Shown: in pieces, positions 28,426 to 37,035 of the stretch
Layout of the letters: each line of letters starts with the position of its first letter
Position numbering within the stretch: position 1 is the first letter of the stretch
Assembly: GCF_008275125.1 (NCBI RefSeq)
Contig: NZ_CP043473.1
Location: forward strand, 1,240,001 to 1,304,000
Reading direction: 5' to 3'
DNA length: 64,000 nucleotides
Origin: Chromobacterium paludis
GTDB taxonomy: Bacteria > Pseudomonadota > Gammaproteobacteria > Burkholderiales > Chromobacteriaceae
Notes under the pieces: generated by a model
The model's database searches: none
What the model was told of the DNA's origin: nothing
Seen by the model: the letters and a program-made list of their open reading frames with translations, nothing else
Position numbers and translations under genes: made by a program

Positions 28426-29000
28426 GAGGATGCTTCCGTCGAGGGCGCGCGCAGTCTTTGGGCCAGCCTGGCGACGCGTGCCCCAAGGTGGCGCGCCGTG
28501 GCCAGGTCGGACGGGTGCAAGGCTTTCTCCTCGGCATGGGCAATCGCCCCCCATTGACTGCCCATGCGGTTCAGCCGCTCCGGACCCTGGTTGTTAGGGA
28601 TGTCCAGTCCGCACCACAGCATGCCGTGCTGGGAGGCAAGAGTGGCGAAGTAAGTCAGGGTGCCTTGCTGGTCGCCGTTGAGTCCGGATCCGGTGGTGAA
28701 ACCGGCAGCCAGTTTTCCGGCCAGCGCTTGATCGCGCCAGAGTTCGCTGCTGGCGTCGGCGAAGGCCTTGAACTGGGCCGTGGGTCCGCCCATATAGGTG
28801 GGGCTGCCGAAGATGATGCCATCCGCTTGGCGCAGGGCATCGGCGAACGGCTGAATCAAAAACCGTCCATGGCGGATGTCTGCCGATTGCAGGCGAAGCA
28901 ATCGGCTTGCGCCGTGCTGCGATGCGCCCTGGTGGATGGCTTCCGCCAGTTGATGCGTGTTGCCGCCGGCGGAAAAGTAAAGGATCAAGATGAGGCTCAT
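28422..29000 (-). CDS. WrbA-like flavodoxin-family NAD(P)H:quinone oxidoreductase
   Basis: This 192-residue flavodoxin-fold protein has an FMN-phosphate loop near the N-terminus (LYFSAGGNTHQLA), a GSPTYMGGPTAQFKAF segment and GKLAAGFTTGSG, matching the WrbA/NQO branch that reduces quinones by two electrons and limits semiquinone cycling. Starts at 29048, 29024 and 29000 are possible. The SoxR-type promoter puts the transcript start near 29027, so 29000 is the only one with a normal leader. It is the first gene of a two-gene operon with the VOC gene, divergent from soxR. Confidence 0.82.
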   Translation of the reverse strand: MSLILILYFSAGGNTHQLAEAIHQGASQHGASRLLRLQSADIRHGRFLIQPFADALRQADGIIFGSPTYMGGPTAQFKAFADASSELWRDQALAGKLAAGFTTGSGLNGDQQGTLTYFATLASQHGMLWCGLDIPNNQGPERLNRMGSQWGAIAHAEEKALHPSDLATARHLGARVARLAQRLRAPSTEASS

Positions 29001-29033
29001 GCTTTCTCGTTTTGCTGTTGTCATGGTGATGTT

Positions 29034-29064
29034 AGTATCAATGTTCAAGTTAACTTGAAGTCAA
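29034..29064 (-). promoter_or_regulatory. SoxR-type promoter with 19-base spacer
   Basis: On the minus strand TTGACT (-35, 29059-29064) and GATACT (-10, 29034-29039) are separated by 19 bases. The usual spacing is 17; an overlong spacer of 19-20 bases is the hallmark of promoters opened by MerR-family activators. It reads into the flavoprotein/VOC operon. Confidence 0.82.
29044..29059. promoter_or_regulatory. SoxR operator (SoxR box)
   Basis: A perfect 16-base palindrome TTCAAGTTAACTTGAA sits inside the 19-base spacer. Its core CAAGTTAACTTG equals the E. coli soxS SoxR box. It lies 12 bases before the soxR ATG. Confidence 0.9.
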
Positions 29065-29071
29065 CGGCAAA

Positions 29072-29512
29072 ATGAATGAGACGATCAGCATTGGTTATCT
29101 GGCCAAACGCAGCGGCGTGACGGCCAGCGCCTTGCGCTTTTACGAGTCGCTGGGCCTGATTCTCAGCGTGGGGGCGGCCGGCAAGCCGCGGCGTTTTCAT
29201 CGGGACGCGCTGCGCCGCGTATCGTTCATCCGCGCGGCGCAGGCCTTGGGACTCAGCTTGCAGGAAATCGGCGAAGCGCTGGGGGGCTTGCCTATGCAAC
29301 GCACGCCGACGACGGCCGACTGGGAAAGGCTGTCCCAGGCTTGGCGGCCGTTGTTGCAAGCGCGGATCGATGCCATGGTGCGCTTGCGCGACGAGCTGGA
29401 TGGCTGCATCGGCTGCGGCTGCCTGTCTTTGCAGCGGTGCAAGCTGCTCAATCCGGATGACGAGGCGGGAGCGCAAGGCAATGGCCCGCGTTTCCTGTTG
29501 CAGGCTCGATAG
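29072..29512 (+). CDS. soxR: Redox-sensing regulator SoxR (MerR family, [2Fe-2S])
   Basis: This 146-residue MerR-family dimer senses redox-active compounds or superoxide through a [2Fe-2S] cluster and activates genes from an overlong promoter. The N-terminus has the winged HTH (SIGYLAKRSGVTASALRFYESLGLI), the middle a coiled-coil dimer helix, and the C-terminus the cluster ligands Cys112, Cys115, Cys117 and Cys123 in CIGCGC, with the same spacing as E. coli SoxR. The adjacent perfect SoxR box and the absence of a soxS gene here point to direct control of a flavoprotein/VOC pair, as in most non-enteric bacteria. Confidence 0.95.
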   Translation: MNETISIGYLAKRSGVTASALRFYESLGLILSVGAAGKPRRFHRDALRRVSFIRAAQALGLSLQEIGEALGGLPMQRTPTTADWERLSQAWRPLLQARIDAMVRLRDELDGCIGCGCLSLQRCKLLNPDDEAGAQGNGPRFLLQAR

Positions 29513-29544
29513 GCGGATTATTTGCCAAACATGGTGGGGGCGGT

Positions 29545-30210
29545 ATGCGGCAGGGTGGGAAGAGGGCAGCGCTTGGCGAGCCTGCGGAGACGATAAGGGC
29601 GGTGTTGTTCGATTTTGACGGCGTGTTGACGACCGACAAGTATGGCTCCGACGCCACCAACCGTTATCTGGCGCAAACGACGGGGCTGGCTTTTGCGCGC
29701 GTGGACCAGGCGCTGGAGAGACATAACGATGCCCTGCTGCTGGGGCGCTTGACCCATCGGGATGTTTGGCCGGAAGTATGCCGCGAGCTGGGGTGGAATA
29801 TCGACTACGGCGTGCTGGACGCCGCGTTTCGCAGCACACCCATGAATGCGGATGTGCTGGCGCTGGCGAGACAGCTGCATGGCCGTGTCCGGCTGGGCAT
29901 CATCACCGACAATAAGGCGGACCGCATGGATTGCCTGCGCCGGATGCATGGGCTGGATGCATGGTTCGACCCCATCGTGGTGTCGGCGGAGGCGGGCGTG
30001 AGCAAGGCGGACGCGGCTATTTTCGAGCATGCTTGCCGGCTGGCGGGCTTGCGGCCGGCGCAGTGCCTGCTCATCGACAACAGCCGGCGCAATCTGGATA
30101 CGGCCGCCGCCGCGGGCCTGGCGACGCTGTTCCACGACGACGCGCGCAACGATGTGGCCGCGTTGCGGGGAGCGCTTGCGCGGATGCTGGGCGCGGGCTG
30201 GTTGGCTTGA
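29545..30210 (+). CDS. HAD-superfamily hydrolase
   Basis: This 221-residue phosphatase-like protein has motif I DFDGVLTTD (nucleophile Asp, second Asp), a helical cap, motif II near GIITDN, a Lys before the ADAAIFEHAC segment (SKADAAIF) and motif IV in CLLIDNSRRNLDTAAAAGL. It belongs to HAD subfamily IA, which acts on small phosphorylated metabolites; the substrate is not predictable. The start at 29545 follows GTGGGGGCGGT. It is on the same strand as soxR with a 32-base gap, so co-transcription is possible, and it ends at a strong bidirectional terminator. Confidence 0.87.
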   Translation: MRQGGKRAALGEPAETIRAVLFDFDGVLTTDKYGSDATNRYLAQTTGLAFARVDQALERHNDALLLGRLTHRDVWPEVCRELGWNIDYGVLDAAFRSTPMNADVLALARQLHGRVRLGIITDNKADRMDCLRRMHGLDAWFDPIVVSAEAGVSKADAAIFEHACRLAGLRPAQCLLIDNSRRNLDTAAAAGLATLFHDDARNDVAALRGALARMLGAGWLA

Positions 30211-30233
30211 TCCCCGCCGGCATGGGACAAAAC

Positions 30234-30263
30234 AAAACCCGCCGGCGCGCCGGCGGGTTTTTC
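30234..30263. terminator. Bidirectional terminator between the HAD gene and phaA
   Basis: A perfect stem CCCGCCGGCG/CGCCGGCGGG is flanked by A residues on the left and five T residues on the right. It can therefore end both the + strand HAD transcript and the minus-strand pha transcript. Confidence 0.85.
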
Positions 30264-30279
30264 TTGGCGGGATGCGCGC

Positions 30280-31458
30280 TTACGGGCGCTCGACCGCCAG
30301 CGCCACGCCCATGCCGCCGCCTATGCACAGCGTGGCCAGGCCCTTCTTGGATCCGCGGCGCTGCATTTCGTGCAGCAGGGTCACCAGCACGCGGCAGCCG
30401 GAGGCGCCGATGGGGTGGCCCAGCGCGATGGCGCCGCCGTTGACGTTGACCTTGTCCGGGCCCCAGCCTAGCTCCTTAGCCACGCCCAGCGCCTGGGCGG
30501 CGAAGGCTTCGTTGGCCTCCACCAGGTCCAGGTCTTCCAGCTTCCAGCCGGCCTTGGCCAGCGCCTTGCGGGTGGCGGACACGGGGCCGATGCCCATGAT
30601 TTCCGGCTCGCAACCGGTCAGGGCGTAGCCCTTGACGATGGCCAGCGGCTTCAGGCCCAGCTGGTCTGCTTTCTGGGTGGACATCAACATCACGGCGGCG
30701 GCGCCGTCGTTGATGCCGGAGGCGTTGCCGGCGGTGACGGTGCCATCCTTCTTGAAGGCGGCGCGCAGCTTGGCCAGGCCTTCGGCGCTGGCGTCATGCT
30801 TGATGAACTCGTCGTCGGCGAAGGCCACTGGGTCGCCCTTGCGCTGCGGCACCAGCACCGGGACGATTTCGTCCTTGAACTTGCCGGCCTGTTGCGCGGC
30901 GGCGGCGCGTTGCTGCGATTGCAGGGCCAGCGCGTCTTGCGCTTCGCGGCTGATGTCGTACTTGGCGGCCACGTTTTCCGCGGTGATGCCCATGTGGTAG
31001 GCGTTATAAGCGTCGGTCAGGCCGTCGTTGACCATGGTGTCCACCAGCTGGGCGTTGCCCATGCGGAAACCGTCACGGGAGCCCGGCAGGATGTGCGGGG
31101 ACAGCGACATGCTTTCCTGGCCGCCGGCGATGACGATTTCCGCGTCGCCGGCCAGGATGGCCTGGGCCGCCAGATGCACGGCGCGCAGGCCGGAGCCGCA
31201 CACCACGTTGAGCGTGGTGGCCGGGGTGGAGACCGGCAAGCCGGCCTTGATCAGCGCTTGACGCGCCGGGTTCTGGCCGCTGCCGGCAGTGAGCACCTGG
31301 CCCAGGATCACTTCGCTGACCTGCTCCGGCTTGACGCCGGTTTTTTCCAGCAGCGCCTTGATCACGGTGGCGCCCAGCTCCGGCGCCGGGATCTTGGCCA
31401 GCGCGCCGCCAAAGCTGCCGATGGCGGTGCGTTGCGCGGCTACGATTGCTACTTCCAT
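30280..31458 (-). CDS. phaA: Acetyl-CoA acetyltransferase (beta-ketothiolase)
   Basis: This 392-residue biosynthetic thiolase condenses two acetyl-CoA to acetoacetyl-CoA, the first step of polyhydroxybutyrate synthesis. The acyl-accepting Cys87 lies in [11 protein letters not shown]; the C-terminal catalytic motifs GHPIGASG and LCIGGGMG are present. Length and motifs match PhaA/AtoB. It is downstream of phaC on the same strand with an 81-base gap. The acetoacetyl-CoA reductase PhaB expected between the two steps is not in this window, an arrangement I recall for Chromobacterium violaceum phaCA. Confidence 0.95.
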   Translation of the reverse strand: MEVAIVAAQRTAIGSFGGALAKIPAPELGATVIKALLEKTGVKPEQVSEVILGQVLTAGSGQNPARQALIKAGLPVSTPATTLNVVCGSGLRAVHLAAQAILAGDAEIVIAGGQESMSLSPHILPGSRDGFRMGNAQLVDTMVNDGLTDAYNAYHMGITAENVAAKYDISREAQDALALQSQQRAAAAQQAGKFKDEIVPVLVPQRKGDPVAFADDEFIKHDASAEGLAKLRAAFKKDGTVTAGNASGINDGAAAVMLMSTQKADQLGLKPLAIVKGYALTGCEPEIMGIGPVSATRKALAKAGWKLEDLDLVEANEAFAAQALGVAKELGWGPDKVNVNGGAIALGHPIGASGCRVLVTLLHEMQRRGSKKGLATLCIGGGMGVALAVERP

Positions 31459-31539
31459 GTCTTTCTCCTTGAGCTTGCGGCCCGCCGGAGCGGGCCATGC
31501 CGCCCTGGTCGGGCGAGGTTCGGGAATGAATCGTTTTTC

Positions 31540-33315
31540 TTATTGCAAGGTGGCGGCCACCGTGGGCATGGCCTTGGCCAGCACATAGCTGCCCGGGGCG
31601 GCCATCAGCGGCGGCAACTCCTTGCTGCCCAAGGTCTTGGGCGCGGCAAGCTGCTTGCCGGATTGAGGGGCCAGCCAGGCGTCCCAGTCCTTCCACCAGC
31701 TTCCCGGATGGCTTTGCGCGCCTTCCAGCCACTCCTCCGGATTGACCGGCAGCTGGTCGTGGATCCAGTAGTTGCGCTTGTCCTTGGTCACCGGATTGAT
31801 GGATCCGGCGATGTGCCCGGATGCGCCCAGCACGAAGCGGCGGCTGGGCGCGCCGCTCAGATATTTCAGGCCGGAGTAGGCCGAACTCCACAGCACGATG
31901 TGGTCTTCGCGCGCGGCGAACATATAGATCGGGATGTCGATCTTGGAGACGTCGATGGGCACGCCGCACAGGGTGATGGCGCCCGGGCGGATCAGGGCGT
32001 TGTTGATGTAGAACTGGCGCAGCATGAAGGTGTGCATGGGCAAAGGCAGATCCACGGCGTCGTTGTTCCAGTACAGCAGGTCGAACGGGGTGGGGGTCTT
32101 GCCCAGCAGATAATTGTTGACCACGTAGTTCCACACCAGGTCATTGGCGCGCAGGCTGGCGAAGGTGCGGCCGATTTCCTTGCCGCTGATGATGCCGCCG
32201 GCGGCCATTTTGGCTTCGCGGCTGGCCACCAGGGCTTCGTCGATGAAGAAGGAAATCTCACCCGGCTCGGCGTGGTCGATCAGCGAGGTCATGAAGGTGG
32301 CGGAGTCGAAATACTTCAGACCCTTGGCCTGGGCCACGCACAGCGCGGTGGTCAGGATGACGCCGCCCACGCAGAAGCCCAGCGCGTTCATCGAGGGCTG
32401 CTTGGTGATCTTTTGCACCGCCTCGGCCGCGGCGAACACGCCCTTCTCGATATAGGTTTCCCAGGTGAAGTGCTTCATCTCGGCCACGGCCGAGCGCCAG
32501 CTGATCAGGAACACGCGGTAACCCTGGGCGACGAAGTGGCGCACCATGGAGTTGTCCGGCTGCAGGTCCATCAGGTAGTACTTGTTGATGCAGGGCGGGA
32601 CGAACAGCAGCGGCTTCTCGTACACTTTTTCCGTGGTGGGCGTGTACTGGATCAGCTCGATCAGCTCATTGCGGAACACCACCTGGCCCGGCGTCACCAC
32701 CAGGTTCTGGCCGATCTCGAACTTGCTCTCGTCCGACATGGAGATATGGCCTTTCTGGACATCCTCCATCATGTTCTTCATGCCTTCCACCAGGCTTTCG
32801 CCATGGGTCTCGATGGCGCGCTTGACCACGTCCGGATTGGTCAGCATGAAGTTGCTGGGCGCCATCGCGTCCAGATACTGGCGGGTGGCGAAGGCCAGCT
32901 TGTCCTTGGCGTTTTCGTCTATCTGGGTCTTGTCCACCAGCTCCAGCATCCACTTGGAGGTTTGCAGGTAGCTATGCTTGAGGAAGCTGTAGAACGGGTG
33001 CTCGTCCCATTCCGGGGAGGCGAAGCGGCGGTCGGCGGCGGCCTTGGCCGGCTCTGCCGAGGCGTCGTTGCTGGCGGTGCGGCCCAGGAATTGCGTCCAC
33101 AGGCCCAATTGCTGCTGGTACAGGCTGGATTGCAGCTGGAGAAGCTGATTGGTCTGGCTCATCAGCTGGGACCAAGCGCCTGTCAACGGGTGGGAGGCTT
33201 CAGCCTGGCCTTGGCCTAGCGACAGGGAATTGACAAACTGCTGCATCCATTGCTGGTTGGCCGCGGAAAGGCCGGCGAAGAAATCTTCCAGCGAGGCGGT
33301 ATTATTCTGGGACAA
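31540..33315 (-). CDS. phaC: Class I polyhydroxyalkanoate synthase PhaC
   Basis: PhaC polymerises hydroxyacyl-CoA on granule surfaces. The alpha/beta-hydrolase domain carries the lipase-like box GFCVGG with the nucleophile at Cys315, the Asp in AAREDHIV and the His in LGASGHIAG. The best start is a TTG at 33315, since AGGAG lies seven bases upstream; this gives 591 residues. The first ATG (Met24, 33246) gives 568 residues, the length I recall for published Chromobacterium PhaC, but has no ribosome site. It forms an operon with phaA. The sequence strongly suggests Chromobacterium. Confidence 0.95.
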   Translation of the reverse strand: MSQNNTASLEDFFAGLSAANQQWMQQFVNSLSLGQGQAEASHPLTGAWSQLMSQTNQLLQLQSSLYQQQLGLWTQFLGRTASNDASAEPAKAAADRRFASPEWDEHPFYSFLKHSYLQTSKWMLELVDKTQIDENAKDKLAFATRQYLDAMAPSNFMLTNPDVVKRAIETHGESLVEGMKNMMEDVQKGHISMSDESKFEIGQNLVVTPGQVVFRNELIELIQYTPTTEKVYEKPLLFVPPCINKYYLMDLQPDNSMVRHFVAQGYRVFLISWRSAVAEMKHFTWETYIEKGVFAAAEAVQKITKQPSMNALGFCVGGVILTTALCVAQAKGLKYFDSATFMTSLIDHAEPGEISFFIDEALVASREAKMAAGGIISGKEIGRTFASLRANDLVWNYVVNNYLLGKTPTPFDLLYWNNDAVDLPLPMHTFMLRQFYINNALIRPGAITLCGVPIDVSKIDIPIYMFAAREDHIVLWSSAYSGLKYLSGAPSRRFVLGASGHIAGSINPVTKDKRNYWIHDQLPVNPEEWLEGAQSHPGSWWKDWDAWLAPQSGKQLAAPKTLGSKELPPLMAAPGSYVLAKAMPTVAATLQ

Positions 33316-33584
33316 GATGAATCTCCTGATACGTATTTAAATCGTGATCGAAGCCTGTCTGAATCTGTCTGTCTGGAATGCTGAGTCAAGCAGATGTACT
33401 TGCAAACTGTAACAGGGTTGCATGACATTTTCACGCCATCCGCCTGTCAAAATCTGAGAATTCCGGAAAATCAAGCGCTTCTGTTGCTGCGATGCACAAA
33501 TTAAGCCGAGGCCTGTCGTCGCGGGCGCATGTTTTTTGCATCGCGCTGTGGGATAATTGACCTGACAAGTCATGAGGAATTGCA

Positions 33585-34235
33585 ATGGCAAGTGTAAAAC
33601 TTGGTTTACAGCCTGTTCGCGTGCGAAATATTTTCTGCATAGGCCGCAATTACGCCGCGCATGCCGCGGAATTGGGCAATGCGGTGGAAAGCGAGCCGCT
33701 GGTGTTTTTGAAACCAACTTCGGCCTTGCTGGATGAATCGTCCCGGATTCGGCTGCCAGAGTATTCCAGCGATGTGCATCATGAATGCGAGCTGGTGGCG
33801 CTGATAGGCAAGGGCGGAGACGATATCGCGCCGGAAAAGGCCTTGGGCCATGTCGCCGGCTATGGCATAGGCCTGGACTTGACGGCAAGGGATGTGCAGG
33901 CAGAGGCCAAGCGCAAGGGACATCCATGGACCAAGGCCAAGGGTTTTCGCGGCGCGGCCTGCGTGTCCACGCTGGTGCCTGCCGCCAGCGTGGCCGATCC
34001 TCAGCGACTCAGTTTTGAACTGCGCGTCAACGGACAGCTGCGGCAGCATGGCGATGCCGGCCTGATGCTGTTCACGTTGGCGCAGCAGATCAGTTACCTG
34101 TCACGGGTTTATGGCTTGTCAGACGGCGATCTGATTTTCACCGGCACGCCGGAGGGTGTGGGCCGCATCGTGTCCGGCGATGCGTTGGAGTTGGAATTGC
34201 ACGGCCAGGTGGCGGCAAGCTGGAGGGTGGCGTGA
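33585..34235 (+). CDS. Fumarylacetoacetate hydrolase (FAH)-family protein
   Basis: This 216-residue FAH-fold protein resembles YcgM/FAHD1. The conserved opening IFCIGRNYAAHAAELGN, the metal-binding HHECELVALIG (acidic pair), LTARDVQ, and the end FTGTPEGVGRI are all present. Members are acylpyruvases, oxaloacetate decarboxylases/tautomerases or hydratases; the short single-domain form fits FAHD1-like acylpyruvase or tautomerase best. The start follows GAGGAAT and a possible -10 GATAAT at 33552. Its stop overlaps the hslR start (TGATG), so the two are translationally coupled. Confidence 0.88.
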   Translation: MASVKLGLQPVRVRNIFCIGRNYAAHAAELGNAVESEPLVFLKPTSALLDESSRIRLPEYSSDVHHECELVALIGKGGDDIAPEKALGHVAGYGIGLDLTARDVQAEAKRKGHPWTKAKGFRGAACVSTLVPAASVADPQRLSFELRVNGQLRQHGDAGLMLFTLAQQISYLSRVYGLSDGDLIFTGTPEGVGRIVSGDALELELHGQVAASWRVA

Positions 34236-34636
34236 TGGCGAATCAGGAGCAGGACGACGGCAAGGTTCGTCTGGATAAATGGCTGTGGGCGGCGCGTTTC
34301 TTCAAGACGCGCCAGCTGGCGCACGAAGCGCTGGAGCTGGGGCGGGTGCTGGTCAATGGCGACCGGGTCAAGGCTTCGCGCGTGGTCAAGGAGGGCGACA
34401 AGCTGTTTTTGCGCCTGAATCTGCTGGAGTACAACGTGGAGGTGCTGCAACTGGCCACGCAGCGCCGCCCGGCCAAGGAGGCGGTGCTGATGTATCGCGA
34501 GGATGCGGCGTCCATCGCCGCGCGAGAGGAACGGGCTTTGCTGCTCAAGGCGGAGCACGCCAGCTTCCCGCATGGCGAGGGCCGGCCCACCAAGAAGGCC
34601 AGACGCGAAATTTCGCGCTTCAAGTCGTCGTTTTAG
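34235..34636 (+). CDS. hslR: Heat-shock protein 15 (S4-domain RNA-binding protein HslR)
   Basis: This 133-residue protein is built around an S4 RNA-binding domain (about 10-70; VRLDKWLWAARFFKTRQLA and VLVNGDRVKASRVVKEGD) with a basic C-terminal tail. HslR binds stalled 50S subunits carrying peptidyl-tRNA and helps recycle them after heat shock. Length and sequence fit. A GTG at 34232 also lies in frame, but the ATG at 34235, overlapping the upstream stop, is the more likely start. Confidence 0.92.
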   Translation: MANQEQDDGKVRLDKWLWAARFFKTRQLAHEALELGRVLVNGDRVKASRVVKEGDKLFLRLNLLEYNVEVLQLATQRRPAKEAVLMYREDAASIAAREERALLLKAEHASFPHGEGRPTKKARREISRFKSSF

Positions 34637-34706
34637 CCGTACTTGCGGCGCCAGTCCGGCCTGGCGCCGGATGGTGCCAGGCATGGAACCACTAGAAAGA
34701 TAAAAA

Positions 34707-35843
34707 ATGCAGTCGCTGTTGCCGTTCGCTGGATTCTATTTCACCTATTTCACCTTTCAGGGCATGTTCAGCCCGTTCTGGGGGCTGTACCTGGAGTCCT
34801 TGTCCTTCAGCGCCTGGCAGATCTCCATCCTGATGGCGCTGTCCACATTTGCCCGCATCATCGCGCCCGGCTTCTGGGGCTGGCTGGCCGACAAGCGCGG
34901 ACAGCGCCGCAACATCATCATCAGCACCTCCATTCTGTCTGCCGCCAGCTTCTGCCTGGTGGGTGCGCACAATGGCTTCTGGTGGATCTTCGTCAGCATG
35001 GCGGTGTCCCACTTCTTCTGGGCGGCGGCGTTGCCGCTGGTGGAGGCCAGCACCGCCTACCTCACGCGCGACAACCCAGGCCGCTACAGCCGGGTGCGCG
35101 TCTGGGGCTCCATCGGCTTCGTCTGTCTGGCGATGACGGGAGGCTATCTGCTGGACTGGCTAGGCATCGCCGCCACGCCGTGGATTGTGTCGGCCTTGCT
35201 GATAGGCGTGGCGCTGACGGCGTTCAAAGTGCCGGACGTCAGGCTGCAGAGCCGGCAGCAGCCGGCCGGCCCGATCTGGGACACGCTGAAGAAGCCGGCG
35301 GTGATCGCCCTGTTCGCCTGCTGTTTCCTGCAGGCTTTCGCCCATGGTCCGTATTACACCTTTTACTCGCTGGGTCTGAAGCAGTTTGGCTATGACAAGG
35401 CGGCGGTCGGCGTGCTGTGGGCGCTGGGCGTGGTGTTCGAGGTGGGTGTGTTCATGCTGATGCCGCGCATCATGCGTCGTTTTGGGCTGGAAGCGCTGAT
35501 GCTGACCTCGCTGATCGCCGCCGTCTTGCGCTTCGGCGTCATCGCCGTCGGCCTGTCCATCCCGGCCCTGGCCGCCGCGGCGCAGGCGCTGCACGCGCTG
35601 ACTTACGCGCTGCATCACGCATCCGCCATCGGCTTGATCAACCGCATGTTTGCCGAGCAGCATCACGGCCGCGCGCAGGGTTTGTACATCATCGCGTCCT
35701 TTGGCGTCGGCGGCAGCGGCGGCGGGCTTTTGGGCGGGCTGCTGTGGCCGCACGGCGGCGTGATGCCCACTTTCACCATGTCTGCCTGCGCGGCCTTGAT
35801 CGGCGTGTTCGTCTGTCTGCGCTGGCTTAAACCCAAGCGTTAG
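34707..35843 (+). CDS. MFS transporter (HcaT/YcaD-like)
   Basis: This 378-residue integral membrane protein has twelve predicted helices of the major facilitator superfamily, subfamily MFS_1-like. The N-terminal LPFAGFYFTYFTFQGMFSPFWGLYL and the loop motif GWLADKRGQRR between helices 2 and 3 (positive signature) resemble the HcaT/nucleoside-permease-like group. The substrate is unknown. It starts 70 bases after hslR, with a different promoter likely. The NTF2-like gene follows after 11 bases and may be co-transcribed. Confidence 0.87.
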   Translation: MQSLLPFAGFYFTYFTFQGMFSPFWGLYLESLSFSAWQISILMALSTFARIIAPGFWGWLADKRGQRRNIIISTSILSAASFCLVGAHNGFWWIFVSMAVSHFFWAAALPLVEASTAYLTRDNPGRYSRVRVWGSIGFVCLAMTGGYLLDWLGIAATPWIVSALLIGVALTAFKVPDVRLQSRQQPAGPIWDTLKKPAVIALFACCFLQAFAHGPYYTFYSLGLKQFGYDKAAVGVLWALGVVFEVGVFMLMPRIMRRFGLEALMLTSLIAAVLRFGVIAVGLSIPALAAAAQALHALTYALHHASAIGLINRMFAEQHHGRAQGLYIIASFGVGGSGGGLLGGLLWPHGGVMPTFTMSACAALIGVFVCLRWLKPKR

Positions 35844-35854
35844 CGAGGAGTGCG

Positions 35855-36232
35855 ATGTCTGCCGCCACGCCACAACAGGCCCTGGAGGGGTACAAGCAGG
35901 CCTTGGCCACGCACAACTGGCGCCAGGTGGCGCCGTGGCTGCATGAGGACGCCTGTTTTGTGTTTTCCGATGGCACCTTCAAGGGCAAGGCCGCAGTGTG
36001 CGAAGCCATCCGCCAGACATTTGAATGGATACGCGGGGAGGACTATCGCATCGCCGATTTGCACTGGACGCATGTGGGAGAGGATTTTGCCGCCTGCGTC
36101 TATGACTTTTCCTGGCGCGGCCGAGTGCAGGGGCAGCGGGCCGAGGGGCGAGGTCGCGGCAGCTGCGTGCTGGTGCGCGATGGTCAGGGCTGGCGGTTGC
36201 TGCAAGAACACCTGGGTCCGCCTGCTGAGTGA
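35855..36232 (+). CDS. NTF2-like/SnoaL-like protein
   Basis: This 125-residue cytosolic protein has the NTF2-like pattern: an N-terminal helix with ALEGYKQALATHNW, a middle FSDGTFKGKAAVCEAIRQTF and a C-terminal strand pair RGSCVLVRDGQGWRLLQEHLG, as in the DUF4440/SnoaL_3 group. Such proteins bind or isomerise small ligands; no catalytic residues can be assigned. RBS GCGAGGAG precedes the start. It is directly behind the MFS gene and may serve the same compound. Confidence 0.75.
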   Translation: MSAATPQQALEGYKQALATHNWRQVAPWLHEDACFVFSDGTFKGKAAVCEAIRQTFEWIRGEDYRIADLHWTHVGEDFAACVYDFSWRGRVQGQRAEGRGRGSCVLVRDGQGWRLLQEHLGPPAE

Positions 36233-36263
36233 GCCGGGCGGCGCGGCGGCCGGCTAACCTGGG

Positions 36264-36443
36264 TCAGACGGTGGTGATGAGGGCGTCGGCGTGATAGCTG
36301 GCGGTGGCGATGCCGGAGGCCGAGCTGAAGGTCACTTGGTAGCGACGGCCGATTTGTTCGACAGACAAGACTTCGAAAGATACGACCAGGTTGTCGATGT
36401 GCTGGGTGATCTGGTCACCTTGTTTCAGTTCCTGAATTTTCAT
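36264..36443 (-). CDS. Uncharacterised 59-residue protein
   Basis: This short minus-strand gene starts with MKIQELKQGDQITQHIDN, continues with VVSFEVLSVEQIGRRYQVTF, and ends ALITTV. It follows an AGGAAA ribosome site. The alternating hydrophobic pattern suggests a small beta-barrel or OB/SH3-like domain. It is not related to the flanking genes and is preceded by a perfect palindrome. I do not recognise the family. Codon usage and ribosome site make it a likely real gene. Confidence 0.62.
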   Translation of the reverse strand: MKIQELKQGDQITQHIDNLVVSFEVLSVEQIGRRYQVTFSSASGIATASYHADALITTV

Positions 36444-36459
36444 GACTATTTCCTATATT

Positions 36460-36476
36460 CCATGCATTTTGCATGG
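36460..36476. promoter_or_regulatory. Palindrome upstream of the 59-residue gene
   Basis: A perfect 7-bp inverted repeat CCATGCA/TGCATGG with a 3-base T spacer lies 16 bases before the ATG. It could be an operator or a leader hairpin. Confidence 0.45.
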
Positions 36477-36930
36477 CTAGATTCTGTTAAGGCGCGTCCT
36501 TTCCGCAAGGACGGCTTGCGTTGTTTTCATGAGTTTGTCCGGATGCATGGAGGCTGCGGAGCAGCGGATTCCTGATCAGTCGCCGCAAGTCCAAAGCGGG
36601 CGGCATGGCGTTCGCAATGGGGTGCGGGCTGGGCGCGCGGCAATTATCTTCGCGTGCCAACGACTGATGATGCGGGGCTAAAAGCTTGGCTTGAGAAGAG
36701 GAGCTAGACAGCTCTTTGAGCGGGACAACATGAAGCAATGACCGCCCATTATCATGGTATTTTTTGATTTGTCAATGATTTTTGATAGGACTGGCTGAGA
36801 AACGGGGCTTGCCCTTTGGGCTTCGGCCGCAGTGGGTTTCCGTTGCCACGCCGATTGATGGCGAGGCGGAAAGGGAACCCGGCGTGGCTTGCGCGATCAA
36901 AATGCTTTGTTTCAAAATAATGAGCAGACT
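36477..36930. other. AT-richer noncoding stretch
   Basis: These 454 bases have no convincing gene. They contain an AT-rich patch at 36750-36785 with repeated TTGAT elements (a possible promoter region) and the structured segment 36834-36888 described separately. Base composition is lower in GC than the surroundings, which suggests either a regulatory zone or a remnant of transferred DNA. Confidence 0.45.
36834..36888 (+). other. Two competing inverted repeats (possible structured RNA)
   Basis: GGGTTTCC (36834-36841) can pair with GGGAACCC (36873-36880), and GCCACGCC (36845-36852) pairs perfectly with GGCGTGGC (36881-36888). Each stem would break the other. The arrangement is 43 bases before a small GTG-start frame. 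Mutually exclusive hairpins are typical of attenuators, riboswitches or regulatory RNAs; the assignment is inference. Confidence 0.38.
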
Positions 36931-37017
36931 GTGAAATCCGTCATTCAATTTATCAAATGGTATTGGGCCAAGTGGACGCGCCTGCATGAGAGCCGCGATG
37001 TCAAGGATGGGCGCTGA
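36931..37017 (+). CDS. Candidate 28-residue peptide
   Basis: A GTG opens a 28-codon frame: MKSVIQFIKWYWAKWTRLHE then SRDVKDGR. It resembles small amphipathic membrane peptides, with a Trp/Tyr-rich hydrophobic half and a charged C-terminus. It lies four bases upstream of the next frame's region and after the competing hairpins. No strong ribosome site is seen. It may be a small protein or a leader peptide. Confidence 0.33.
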   Translation: MKSVIQFIKWYWAKWTRLHESRDVKDGR

Positions 37018-37035
37018 GCGATGCGAGGAGTGGTG

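Noticed and set aside
30796..33219. Plus-strand open frame of 807 codons opposite phaC and phaA
   Set aside because: It is a shadow of two well-supported genes, with a His/Gln/Gly-rich translation and no family match.
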